Shown here piece after piece: positions 55,183 through 61,921 of a stretch of DNA of 64,000 bases (its first letter is position 1; each line of letters opens with the position of its first letter). The translations under genes were made by a program, and so were the position numbers. The notes under the pieces were generated by a model that was not told the DNA's origin, ran no database searches, and saw only the letters and a program-made list of their open reading frames with translations. Source of the stretch: Marinobacterium lacunae (GTDB taxonomy: Bacteria; Pseudomonadota; Gammaproteobacteria; Pseudomonadales; Balneatricaceae); NCBI RefSeq assembly GCF_000705555.1, contig NZ_JMQN01000048.1, positions 1 to 64,000 of the forward strand, written 5' to 3'.

Positions 55183-56235
55183 ATGGACGACGATCAGATC
55201 GACACCCGCGCCCTGCTTCAACAGCTCCATCTGGCCGTGGCCCTGACCGATATCGAGGCGGATACGGTCTGCTTCGAAAATGCCTGCTTTTTCGACTGGT
55301 TTCCCCCACCGGCCGGTGAACAGGGCCGCCTGAGTGAGCGCATAGTGACGCTGGAGCTGGAAAAGGCACGCAGCCGGCTGTCCGATCGTGGCAGTTTCCG
55401 CTTTGAGGTAGAGGTCCAGATCAAGGGCCGCGCAACGCCGATCAGGCTGGAGATGCGACGGATCGACCATCAGGGCAAGCCGATGGTGCTGATCGAAGGA
55501 CGCGACATCTCAAAGGAGAAAGAGAACCAGTACATGCTCGACTCCTACTCCCGCATGGCGGAGCGCAACGCCAAGGCGCTGGAGAAGGAGAAAGATCGGG
55601 TCGAACGCCTGCTGCTGAACATCATGCCCAAGCAGGTATATGAAGAGCTGAAGGACTACGGCACCACGACGCCCCAGCACTTCGAGCACGCAGCCATTCT
55701 GATGCTGGATTTCGTTCGCTTCACCGATATGCAGATCTCCAGCGACGCCAGTGCACTGGTTTCGGAGCTCAATGACATCTTCTCCGCCTTCGACCGCATC
55801 GTCGAGATGTTCGGCTGCGAACGCATCCGCACCATCGGCGACTCCTACATGGCGGTATCCGGTGTACCCGAAGAGAGCAGCGAAGATACGGCCAACATCG
55901 CCCGGGTCGCCCTGCGCATGCGCCGTTATCTGGAAAAACGCAACGCCGCCCATACCAACCAGTGGAAGGGCCGCATCGGTATCAATACCGGCCCTGTCAT
56001 CGGCTCGCTGGTGGGCATACAGAAATATGTCTACGACCTGTTCGGCCCCGGCGTGAATCTGGCTGCCAGAATGGAAAGCCTCTCGGAGCCGATGCGGATC
56101 ACGCTCAACGCGGCCACCTACGAGCTAATCAAGGACGAGTTTATCTGCAGTGAACGCGAAGAGGTCGACGTCAAAGGCTTCGGCCCGATGACGCTCTACT
56201 TTCTTGAAGAGGAGGCGCGCCAGCACTATCGCTAG
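55183..56235 (+). CDS. PAS-linked class III adenylate cyclase
   Basis: 350 residues: PAS-like domain about 10-115, a signalling helix to 147 (MAERNAKALEKEKDRVERLL), the LLLNIMPKQVYEELK transducer element, and a class III cyclase domain 165-345. Metal aspartates D176 (LMLDFVRFT) and D220 (TIGDSYM), N292 and R296 (VNLAARME) are present. At the purine-specifying sites D285 (YDLFG) fits ATP, while the usual lysine is R216. Most likely an adenylate cyclase; cGMP cannot be excluded. No membrane segment. Downstream of, and probably co-transcribed with, a truncated globin. Confidence 0.87.
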   Translation: MDDDQIDTRALLQQLHLAVALTDIEADTVCFENACFFDWFPPPAGEQGRLSERIVTLELEKARSRLSDRGSFRFEVEVQIKGRATPIRLEMRRIDHQGKPMVLIEGRDISKEKENQYMLDSYSRMAERNAKALEKEKDRVERLLLNIMPKQVYEELKDYGTTTPQHFEHAAILMLDFVRFTDMQISSDASALVSELNDIFSAFDRIVEMFGCERIRTIGDSYMAVSGVPEESSEDTANIARVALRMRRYLEKRNAAHTNQWKGRIGINTGPVIGSLVGIQKYVYDLFGPGVNLAARMESLSEPMRITLNAATYELIKDEFICSEREEVDVKGFGPMTLYFLEEEARQHYR

Positions 56236-56247
56236 CGCGCCGGTGGT

Positions 56248-57099
56248 TCAATCGGATGCCCGCGTCAGAATGGGGTCCAGCCAGCGGGTCGGCAGCAGTC
56301 TGCGCATCCAGCCCATGAAATAGGTCGGCAGCGTGACATAGTAACGCGGCCGCGGCCGTCGGCTTTCCAGCGCGTGGCGCAGCGGTTTGAAAACCGCTTC
56401 GGGTGAAAGCGTAAAGGCTGGCTCCTTCCCCGGTGTCTGGTTGCTCAGGCGCTTAACCACCGCCTCATAAGTGGTGCGGTGGGCACTGTTCTTCACATCG
56501 ATATTATCCTGGAACGCCTTGAACGCATTCTTGCGAAATGCACTCTCGATCGGCCCCGGCTCGATAAGGCTGACATGTATGCCGCTGCCTGAGAGCTCCA
56601 GCCGCAGGGTGTCGGTCAGCCCCTCAAGCGCGAACTTGGAGCAGTTGTAAGCCCCCCGGTACTTCAACGCGACCAGCCCCAGCACCGAGGAGTTCATGAC
56701 GATACGGCCCCGCCCCTGCCTGCGCATCACCGGCAGGACAAGGTTGGTCAGCTCAAGCCACCCCAGCACGTTGGTTTCCAACTGGGCACGCAGTGCTGCC
56801 CTGCTCAGGTCTTCCACTGCACCGGGCTGGCCATAGGCACCATTATTGAACAGCGCATCCAGCGTACCACCGGTGCGCGCGAGCACCTCGTCCACCGCCT
56901 GCCTGATCGAGTCACTGTCATCCAGATCAAGGAGGATGCCCTCAAGCCCAAGGTCAGTAAGCGCTTGCACATCTTCGGGCTTTCGTGCACCGGCAAATAC
57001 GCGGTACCCCTCCTCTTTCAACCGTAAGGCACAGTGACGCCCTATTCCGGTTGAACAGCCGGTAATCAGAACCGTCTTGATCAAGCCCTCCCCGTGCAT
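56248..57099 (-). CDS. Short-chain dehydrogenase/reductase
   Basis: Classical SDR of 283 residues: NAD(P) site TGCSTGIGRHCA near residues 14-25, NNGAYG structural motif, catalytic S in MNSSVLG and YNCSK (Y-x3-K). The C-terminal extension ends in a hydrophobic stretch (YYVTLPTYFMGWMRRLLPTRW), seen in lipid- or retinol-type SDRs, which may bind membrane. The ATG shares a base with the stop of the small coiled-coil gene upstream (TAATG). Substrate unknown. Convergent with the cyclase gene. Confidence 0.86.
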   Translation of the reverse strand: MHGEGLIKTVLITGCSTGIGRHCALRLKEEGYRVFAGARKPEDVQALTDLGLEGILLDLDDSDSIRQAVDEVLARTGGTLDALFNNGAYGQPGAVEDLSRAALRAQLETNVLGWLELTNLVLPVMRRQGRGRIVMNSSVLGLVALKYRGAYNCSKFALEGLTDTLRLELSGSGIHVSLIEPGPIESAFRKNAFKAFQDNIDVKNSAHRTTYEAVVKRLSNQTPGKEPAFTLSPEAVFKPLRHALESRRPRPRYYVTLPTYFMGWMRRLLPTRWLDPILTRASD

Positions 57100-57332
57100 T
57101 ACTCAGCGCCTCCCGCCTGTTCTTTCGCATCGAGCTTCTGCTTGAGGTTCTTCAGGGTGTAGCGCAGGGAGTCCAGGTTCATACGATCCTCCACACCCTG
57201 TATCTGCAAACGAAAGTTCTCGTCTTTCAACTCTTTGTACTTGCTGTACTGGTAAAGATTAAGACCAAAGGCGACGAGGAAAAGCAGCAGAATCACCACT
57301 GCCGCATCCAGATGCAATGTGAACTTCTTCAA
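57099..57332 (-). CDS. Small membrane-anchored coiled-coil protein
   Basis: 77 residues from TTG 57332, seven bases after AAGGA. A membrane helix (about 9-27) is followed by a charged coiled-coil helix (KYKELKDENFRLQIQG...LKNLKQKLDAKEQ). The family is not recognised. It is longer in the open frame (to 57608), but that part would overlap the divergent DoxX gene and lacks a ribosome site. The TAATG overlap with the dehydrogenase gene supports real translation. Confidence 0.6.
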   Translation of the reverse strand: MKKFTLHLDAAVVILLLFLVAFGLNLYQYSKYKELKDENFRLQIQGVEDRMNLDSLRYTLKNLKQKLDAKEQAGGAE

Positions 57333-57512
57333 GGCCGTTTCCTTAATTGATAAACGGGACTGGCGTGCAATTGGCACCGCCGATACTGACTGCGCATCAC
57401 GATACCACAAGGTTGAACGCTTCACGTCTCTTGCCGACGCATGCCGCGCTTTCCAGACAACACCGGCTACACTATCGATATCTCCAGTCACTCCAATGTA
57501 TGAGGTGGCGCC

Positions 57513-57950
57513 ATGAACAAGAGTATCTGCAAAAAACTGATGGCCACACACGATGGCCTTTCCCCCCTGATTCTGCGCGTACCGGTCGGACTGGTACTGA
57601 TGCCCCATGGCGCGCAGAAGCTGTTCGGCTGGTTCGGTGGCGGCGGCCTGGAAGGCACAGGTCAGTGGATGGCCTCCATAGGACTCGAACCGGGATTTCT
57701 GATGGCCTTACTGGCCGGTAGCGCCGAGTTCTTCGGTGGCCTTGCCCTTGTACTCGGCCTGTTGACCCGCCTCGTCGGTCTTGTGACCGCTTTCACCATG
57801 CTGATCGCGATCCTGTTCGTTCACCTTGGTAATGGTGTGTTTGTCAGCGAAGGTGGTTGGGAATACGCGCTGGTTCTGCTGGCAGCCTCGCTGTCTCTCA
57901 CCGTCTCCGGTGGCGGACGTTTCAGTCTGGACCGCCGCTGCGCCTGCTAA
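57513..57950 (+). CDS. DoxX family membrane protein
   Basis: 145 residues with four membrane helices: LRVPVGLVLMPHGAQKLFGWFGG, LLAGSAEFFGGLALVLGLLTRLVGL, TAFTMLIAILFVHLGNG and YALVLLAASLSLTVSGGG. The HGxQKLFG and AEFFGG blocks define the DoxX family, linked in some bacteria to thiol or quinone redox. The exact role is unknown. A long inverted repeat lies 15 bases past its stop. Confidence 0.87.
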   Translation: MNKSICKKLMATHDGLSPLILRVPVGLVLMPHGAQKLFGWFGGGGLEGTGQWMASIGLEPGFLMALLAGSAEFFGGLALVLGLLTRLVGLVTAFTMLIAILFVHLGNGVFVSEGGWEYALVLLAASLSLTVSGGGRFSLDRRCAC

Positions 57951-57959
57951 AGCGCCCAT

Positions 57960-58013
57960 AAAAACTGCCTGAGCTGACATGCAATTTTCAATTTGTCATG
58001 TCATTTCAGGCAG
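57960..58013 (-). terminator. Long inverted repeat with minus-strand T-run between doxX and the sigma-54 gene
   Basis: Arms 57965-57981 and 57997-58013 pair at 15 of 17 positions around a 15-base AT-rich loop. Read on the minus strand the hairpin runs into TTTTT (57964-57960), which is terminator-like, yet no minus-strand gene ends here. Its centre is also about 105 bases before the sigma-54 promoter, where activator sites usually lie. Either role is possible. Confidence 0.45.
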
Positions 58014-58094
58014 CACGCTATAAAATCTGCCACACCCGATACAACAATATCTTTTATATCAAACACTTAAAAACATTCAGGGATAATAAAAAAC

Positions 58095-58109
58095 TGGCAC
58101 CCATGTTGC
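58095..58109 (+). promoter_or_regulatory. Sigma-54 (RpoN) promoter
   Basis: TGGCAC-CCATG-TTGC has the invariant GG and GC of -24/-12 promoters at the required 10-base distance and matches TGGCAC-N5-TTGC fully. Transcription would start near 58121, about 30 bases before the ATG of a 43-codon gene. Confidence 0.8.
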
Positions 58110-58150
58110 GATATCCGAAGCAGAGAAACAGTCACATGAGGAGAATCAAC

Positions 58151-58282
58151 ATGGCTGCTATGCACGAAGACGAACGTTACGAAGAGCTGGGTCTGGCACC
58201 GTCCATCGCCATGGTGCTGGTGGGGTTTGTAATCGCGATAGTCCCGGCACTGGTACAACTTGGGCTGCTGATCGGCGGCTGA
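58151..58282 (+). CDS. 43-residue membrane protein behind a sigma-54 promoter
   Basis: Short gene with unusually good signals: sigma-54 promoter, GAGGAG ribosome site seven bases before the ATG, and a terminator 24 bases after the stop. The protein has an acidic N terminus (MAAMHEDERYEELGL) and one membrane helix of about 25 residues (SIAMVLVGFVIAIVPALVQL) ending in GLLIGG. I do not recognise the family. An in-frame upstream ATG (58136) lies before the ribosome site and is not favoured. RpoN control implies induction by a specific stress or nutrient signal. Confidence 0.75.
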   Translation: MAAMHEDERYEELGLAPSIAMVLVGFVIAIVPALVQLGLLIGG

Positions 58283-58305
58283 CACCAGCGTGCCACGGAT
58301 AAAAT

Positions 58306-58332
58306 GCCTCGGTATGATGCCGGGGCTTTTTT
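58306..58332 (+). terminator. Terminator of the 43-residue protein gene
   Basis: GCCTCGG pairs with CCGGGGC (one G-U pair) around a 7-base loop, then TTTTTT. On the opposite strand the stem is followed by ATTTTA, so it may also stop transcripts arriving from the tRNA-Leu genes. Confidence 0.82.
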
Positions 58333-58477
58333 ATAGCGCGGGCTTTACTACCGAAAACGGCTGGATAACCCACCACACGGGTTATGCAGGCAAATGCCAA
58401 GCACGAAAACACGCACAGAAGACAGATCAATAAACGGGATTTTCTATCAGGAGAGACCTACCGGGAAGAGAACCCGG

Positions 58478-58564
58478 TGGTGCAGATGGGGAGACTCGAA
58501 CTCCCACGCCCGTGAAGGCACTAGCACCTGAAGCTAGCGTGTCTACCAATTCCACCACATCTGC
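58478..58564 (-). tRNA. tRNA-Leu (CAG), copy 2
   Basis: 87 nt with encoded CCA. Acceptor GCAGATG/CATCTGC, D-arm with GGAATTGGTAGAC, anticodon stem CTAGC/GCTAG around TTCAGGT giving CAG, long variable arm, T-arm GGGAGTTCGAGTCTCCC. Identical to the copy 90 bases upstream, with which it is presumably co-transcribed. Confidence 0.96.
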
Positions 58565-58654
58565 GTCGGTTTGCGCGGGTTTAGCCGTTCAGGCCTGCGG
58601 TGCGCACCGCATTTCGTCACTTTCGTCAGTTACTGCGCCACTCTTTTGGGGGAG

Positions 58655-58741
58655 TGGTGCAGATGGGGAGACTCGAACTCCCACGCCCGTGAAGGCACTA
58701 GCACCTGAAGCTAGCGTGTCTACCAATTCCACCACATCTGC
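58655..58741 (-). tRNA. tRNA-Leu (CAG), copy 1
   Basis: Same 87-nt sequence as the downstream copy, base for base, including CCA and the class II variable arm. It is the promoter-proximal copy of the tandem pair. Confidence 0.96.
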
Positions 58742-58757
58742 TTCGAAAGTGGGGCGC

Positions 58758-58786
58758 ATTATATAGAGAGGGCTTTTTGTTGTGAA
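58758..58786 (-). promoter_or_regulatory. Promoter of the tRNA-Leu pair
   Basis: Minus strand TTCACA (58786-58781), 17-base spacer, perfect TATAAT (58763-58758), then a GC-rich discriminator (GCGCCCC) and the tRNA 16 bases on. Typical stable-RNA promoter. Confidence 0.8.
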
Positions 58787-58806
58787 GCCCCCTCAGTGAA
58801 TCTTTT

Positions 58807-59766
58807 TTACTCCGCCAGACAGGACTCGATACGCTGCGCCAACTCAAGCAGGTACAGCGGGTAAGCATCGGCGGTCGGCGACACGCCCATAGCCAGCGGG
58901 TCAAGCTCGGCATGGTTCAGCGGCAGTCCACTGGTAATCGCGTCGACCACAGCGCTGCTGAACTGCGGCTCACTGAGCACACACACGGCATGCTGCGCCT
59001 CCAGCTGCTCGCGTATCTCAGCCAGGTGGCGCGCTCCGGGCTTCTGGCTTGGATTGAGCGTGAAGTAGCCCAGCTGGTTCAGGCCGTAATGCCCGACAAA
59101 GCCACTGTAGGCATCGTGAAATACGTAGAAACCCCGCGTGCTGACGGGCTTCAACATTTCATCGATGCGCTCGTCCACCGCCGCCAGTGAGGATTCAAAA
59201 GCGCGCAGATTACTGGCGATCAGATCGGCGTGCTGGGGGTAAATCTTCTCCAGTTCCGCCGCGATCTCGTGCGACATCTCGAGCGCCTTGCCCGGATCAA
59301 GCCAGGGATGGACATCGACGCCGTGATGATCGTGTTCGTGCTCGTCATGTGTGTCGCCGTGATCATCATGCGTATCCTCGTGCTCGTGCTCGTGATGATC
59401 CGCCTTGTCCGTCGCGTCGTGGCTCTGGGTCAAGGCCAGTGTATGGGCCTGAGTGCGAGATAACGGCTTGTCGAGAAAGCGCTCGAGATCAGGGCCGACC
59501 CAAACCACGAGTCGCGCGTCTGTCAGGCTGCGCATATCGGACGGCTTAAGTGCATAGTGATGGGGAGAGGCACCATCCGCGAGCAGAATGCGGGGTTCAC
59601 CGATACCCTCCATCAGTGCGGCTGTAATCAGCGCCAGCGGTCTGATGCTGACCACCACGTCCCCGTCCGATGCAGGCTCCTGCGCTTCAGCCTGCGCACT
59701 CGCCGTTGCCACCAGAAACAGCGCTAAAAGAGCTGAACCCCGCGCCATACGGCTTATCCAGCCCAT
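58807..59766 (-). CDS. znuA: Zinc-binding periplasmic protein ZnuA
   Basis: Captures zinc for the ZnuBC importer. From ATG 59766, eight bases after GGAG, it has 319 residues with a signal peptide (LLALFLVATASAQA). The cluster A-I metal ligands lie in SPHHYALKPSD, the HPWLDPG block, FHDAYSGF and the distal acidic region. A His/Asp/Glu-rich loop with many HxH pairs (about residues 120-145) sits before HPWLDP, as is typical of zinc-specific members. ATG 59790 is an in-frame alternative. Divergent from zur across a Zur box. Confidence 0.93.
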   Translation of the reverse strand: MGWISRMARGSALLALFLVATASAQAEAQEPASDGDVVVSIRPLALITAALMEGIGEPRILLADGASPHHYALKPSDMRSLTDARLVVWVGPDLERFLDKPLSRTQAHTLALTQSHDATDKADHHEHEHEDTHDDHGDTHDEHEHDHHGVDVHPWLDPGKALEMSHEIAAELEKIYPQHADLIASNLRAFESSLAAVDERIDEMLKPVSTRGFYVFHDAYSGFVGHYGLNQLGYFTLNPSQKPGARHLAEIREQLEAQHAVCVLSEPQFSSAVVDAITSGLPLNHAELDPLAMGVSPTADAYPLYLLELAQRIESCLAE

Positions 59767-59819
59767 ACAGCCATCTCCATTCACATTCACTTAAATTCCT
59801 CATCTCATACGGATCATTA

Positions 59820-59834
59820 TGTTATACTATAACA
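59820..59834. promoter_or_regulatory. Zur box between znuA and zur
   Basis: TGTTATACTATAACA is a perfect 15-base palindrome with a single central base, identical in core to the TGTTATANTATAACA Zur operator of gammaproteobacteria. It is placed to control both znuA and zur-znuCB. Confidence 0.88.
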
Positions 59835-59858
59835 ATCACTTTTTCCGGAAGAGTCAAG

Positions 59859-60359
59859 ATGAATCAGGAAGACCCGGGATTCGAGTCAGATCACAATCAC
59901 CAGCACTGTATCGCGCAAGCGCTTGAGACCGCGCACACACTGTGCCGCACCCGGCACCAGCGACTGACGCCGGTGCGCGAACTTGTGCTCAAGCTGGTAT
60001 GGCAGAATCATCAACCACTGGGGGCATATGAATTACTGCCGGCGCTGGCCGACGCGGGCTTCAACTCCGCACCGCCAACCGTGTATCGTGCGCTGGAATT
60101 CCTGCAGGAGCAGGGTTTCGTGCATCGCATTGCTTCACTCAATGCCTATGTCGGCTGCCCCCACCCTGAACGTCCGCACCGCAGCGGATTCCTGATTTGT
60201 CGAAACTGCAAGCGTGCGGTCGAGCTCAACACCCACGATGTGCACTCGGCACTGAAAGACAGCGCGGCCACACTCGGCTTCGAAATTGAACAGGAGATGG
60301 TGGAAGTGGTCGGCTTATGCCCTGACTGTCGCACCTCGGGAGCAGACCATGCCCAATAG
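59859..60359 (+). CDS. zur: Zinc uptake regulator Zur
   Basis: Fur-family repressor of 166 residues. The winged helix covers [28 protein letters not shown] and [18 protein letters not shown]; the dimerisation half has the structural zinc cysteines CRNC and CPDC. Sensing of zinc rather than iron is inferred from the znu neighbours and the Zur palindrome 25 bases upstream. The start ATG 59859 follows GGAAGAG. It overlaps znuC by 11 bases. Confidence 0.92.
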   Translation: MNQEDPGFESDHNHQHCIAQALETAHTLCRTRHQRLTPVRELVLKLVWQNHQPLGAYELLPALADAGFNSAPPTVYRALEFLQEQGFVHRIASLNAYVGCPHPERPHRSGFLICRNCKRAVELNTHDVHSALKDSAATLGFEIEQEMVEVVGLCPDCRTSGADHAQ

Positions 60360-61122
60360 CGATCTTATCCGCCTGAGCGAAATCGACGTGCAGTTCGGCA
60401 GCGACAAGGTGCTGAACCATATCGATCTGAACCTGCACACCGACTGCATCACCACGTTGATCGGCCCCAACGGCGCGGGTAAAACAACGCTGGTGCGTGT
60501 CGTGCTCGGCCTGCTTAAGCCCACACGCGGCACGATCTGGCGCCAGCCGGGTCTACGGGTCGGCTATATGCCGCAGAAGCTGCATATTGATCGCACCCTA
60601 CCGCTCACCGTTGCGCGCTTTATGCAGGTTCCCCACCGCATCGACAAGGAAGCGGTGCTGGCCTCGCTGACATCCGTCGGTGCCGATCACCTGCTGAACA
60701 AGTCGATCCATGACCTCTCAGGCGGTGAAACCCAGCGCGTACTGCTCGCCCGGGCGTTGTTGCGCAATCCGCAGCTGCTGGTACTGGACGAGCCAGTGCA
60801 GGGCGTCGATATCAACGGCCAGATCGAGCTGTACGAGCTGATCGCCCGCATCCGCCGTGAGCGCAAGCTCGGCGTACTGATGATCTCCCATGACCTGCAT
60901 CTGGTGATGGCATCAACCGACCATGTGGTCTGCCTCAACCACCACATCTGTTGCTCTGGCCACCCTGAAACCGTGAGCAACGACCCGCTGTTTCTGGAGA
61001 TGTTTGGCCCTGCGCAGGCCAGCGCGCTGGCGCTGTACAACCACCACCACAATCATCAGCACGATATCCACGGCGATGTAATCGCCGATCAACCCTCTGC
61101 ACACTGCTGCGACGGACATTGA
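60349..61122 (+). CDS. znuC: Zinc import ATP-binding protein ZnuC
   Basis: ATPase of the zinc importer, 257 residues: Walker [11 protein letters not shown]-loop MPQKLHI, signature LSGGETQRV, Walker [13 protein letters not shown] and H-loop MISHDLH. The C-terminal tail is rich in histidine and cysteine ([19 protein letters not shown]), which could bind zinc. Its start lies inside the end of zur, so it is expressed with the repressor and autoregulated. Confidence 0.95.
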   Translation: MPNSDLIRLSEIDVQFGSDKVLNHIDLNLHTDCITTLIGPNGAGKTTLVRVVLGLLKPTRGTIWRQPGLRVGYMPQKLHIDRTLPLTVARFMQVPHRIDKEAVLASLTSVGADHLLNKSIHDLSGGETQRVLLARALLRNPQLLVLDEPVQGVDINGQIELYELIARIRRERKLGVLMISHDLHLVMASTDHVVCLNHHICCSGHPETVSNDPLFLEMFGPAQASALALYNHHHNHQHDIHGDVIADQPSAHCCDGH

Positions 61123-61126
61123 CCTC

Positions 61127-61921
61127 ATGGCTGAATTCTTACTCCTGGCTCTGGCCGGCGGCGTCGGCATAGCCGCTATCGCGGGGCCTTTGGGCGCATT
61201 CGTGGTCTGGCGGCGCATGGCCTACTTCGGTGACACCCTTGCCCATTCAGCCTTGTTGGGGATCGCACTTGGCTTTCTGTTCGACATCAACCTCAATCTG
61301 GCGGTCGTCGCCTGCTGCGTGCTGCTTGCCCTGCTGCTGGTGAGTCTGCAACGCCAGCATATTGTCGCCACCGACACCCTGCTCGGCATCATGGCCCACA
61401 GCTCACTGTCACTGGGTCTGGTGGCCGTGGCCCTGCTCGACAATATCCGCATCGATTTGATCGAGTACCTGTTCGGCGACCTGCTGGCGATAGCGCCCGA
61501 GGATCTTTACTGGATCTACGGTGGCGGTGCGCTGGTAATGCTGCTGCTCTGGCGCTTCTGGGATCAGCTGCTGGCGATCACCATCAATGAGGAGCTGGCC
61601 TCCGTCGAGGGCGTGAACGTACTGCGCGTACGTCTGGCACTGATGCTTCTGATCGCGACTGTTATCGCGGTGGCGATGAAGCTGGTGGGTATTCTCCTGA
61701 TCACATCGCTGCTGATCATTCCCGCGGCCGCCGCCAGACGCCTCGCCAGCACCCCCGAGCAGATGGCGATCTATGCATCGGTGCTTGGTGTGCTCGCAGT
61801 TGTCGGCGGTATTACGGCGTCCTGGTTCTGGGATACCCCGGCCGGCCCCTCTGTAGTGGTTGCGGCGCTGGCCGAGTTCCTGCTGCTGTATGCCGCGCCA
61901 CGTGGCTTATCCAGGGCATGA
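61127..61921 (+). CDS. znuB: Zinc ABC transporter permease ZnuB
   Basis: Inner-membrane permease of 264 residues, ABC-3 family, about eight helices, with GPLGAFVVWRRMAYFGDTLAHSALLGIALG at the start and ITINEELASVEGVNVLRVRL as the coupling loop. Four bases after znuC; shares four bases (ATGA) with the MATE gene that follows. Confidence 0.95.
   Translation: MAEFLLLALAGGVGIAAIAGPLGAFVVWRRMAYFGDTLAHSALLGIALGFLFDINLNLAVVACCVLLALLLVSLQRQHIVATDTLLGIMAHSSLSLGLVAVALLDNIRIDLIEYLFGDLLAIAPEDLYWIYGGGALVMLLLWRFWDQLLAITINEELASVEGVNVLRVRLALMLLIATVIAVAMKLVGILLITSLLIIPAAAARRLASTPEQMAIYASVLGVLAVVGGITASWFWDTPAGPSVVVAALAEFLLLYAAPRGLSRA

Noticed and set aside
58478..58741. Direct repeats as attachment sites of an integrated element
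   Set aside because: The repeats are two complete tRNA-Leu genes; no integrase or foreign gene lies between or beside them.
58478..58741. Small plus-strand open frame across the tRNA-Leu pair (58512-58766)
   Set aside because: It is the antisense of two tRNA genes and owes its internal repeat to them.
59320..59430. Short repeated units resembling a repeat array
   Set aside because: They encode the His/Asp-rich loop of ZnuA; irregular, in frame and without spacers, so not CRISPR.
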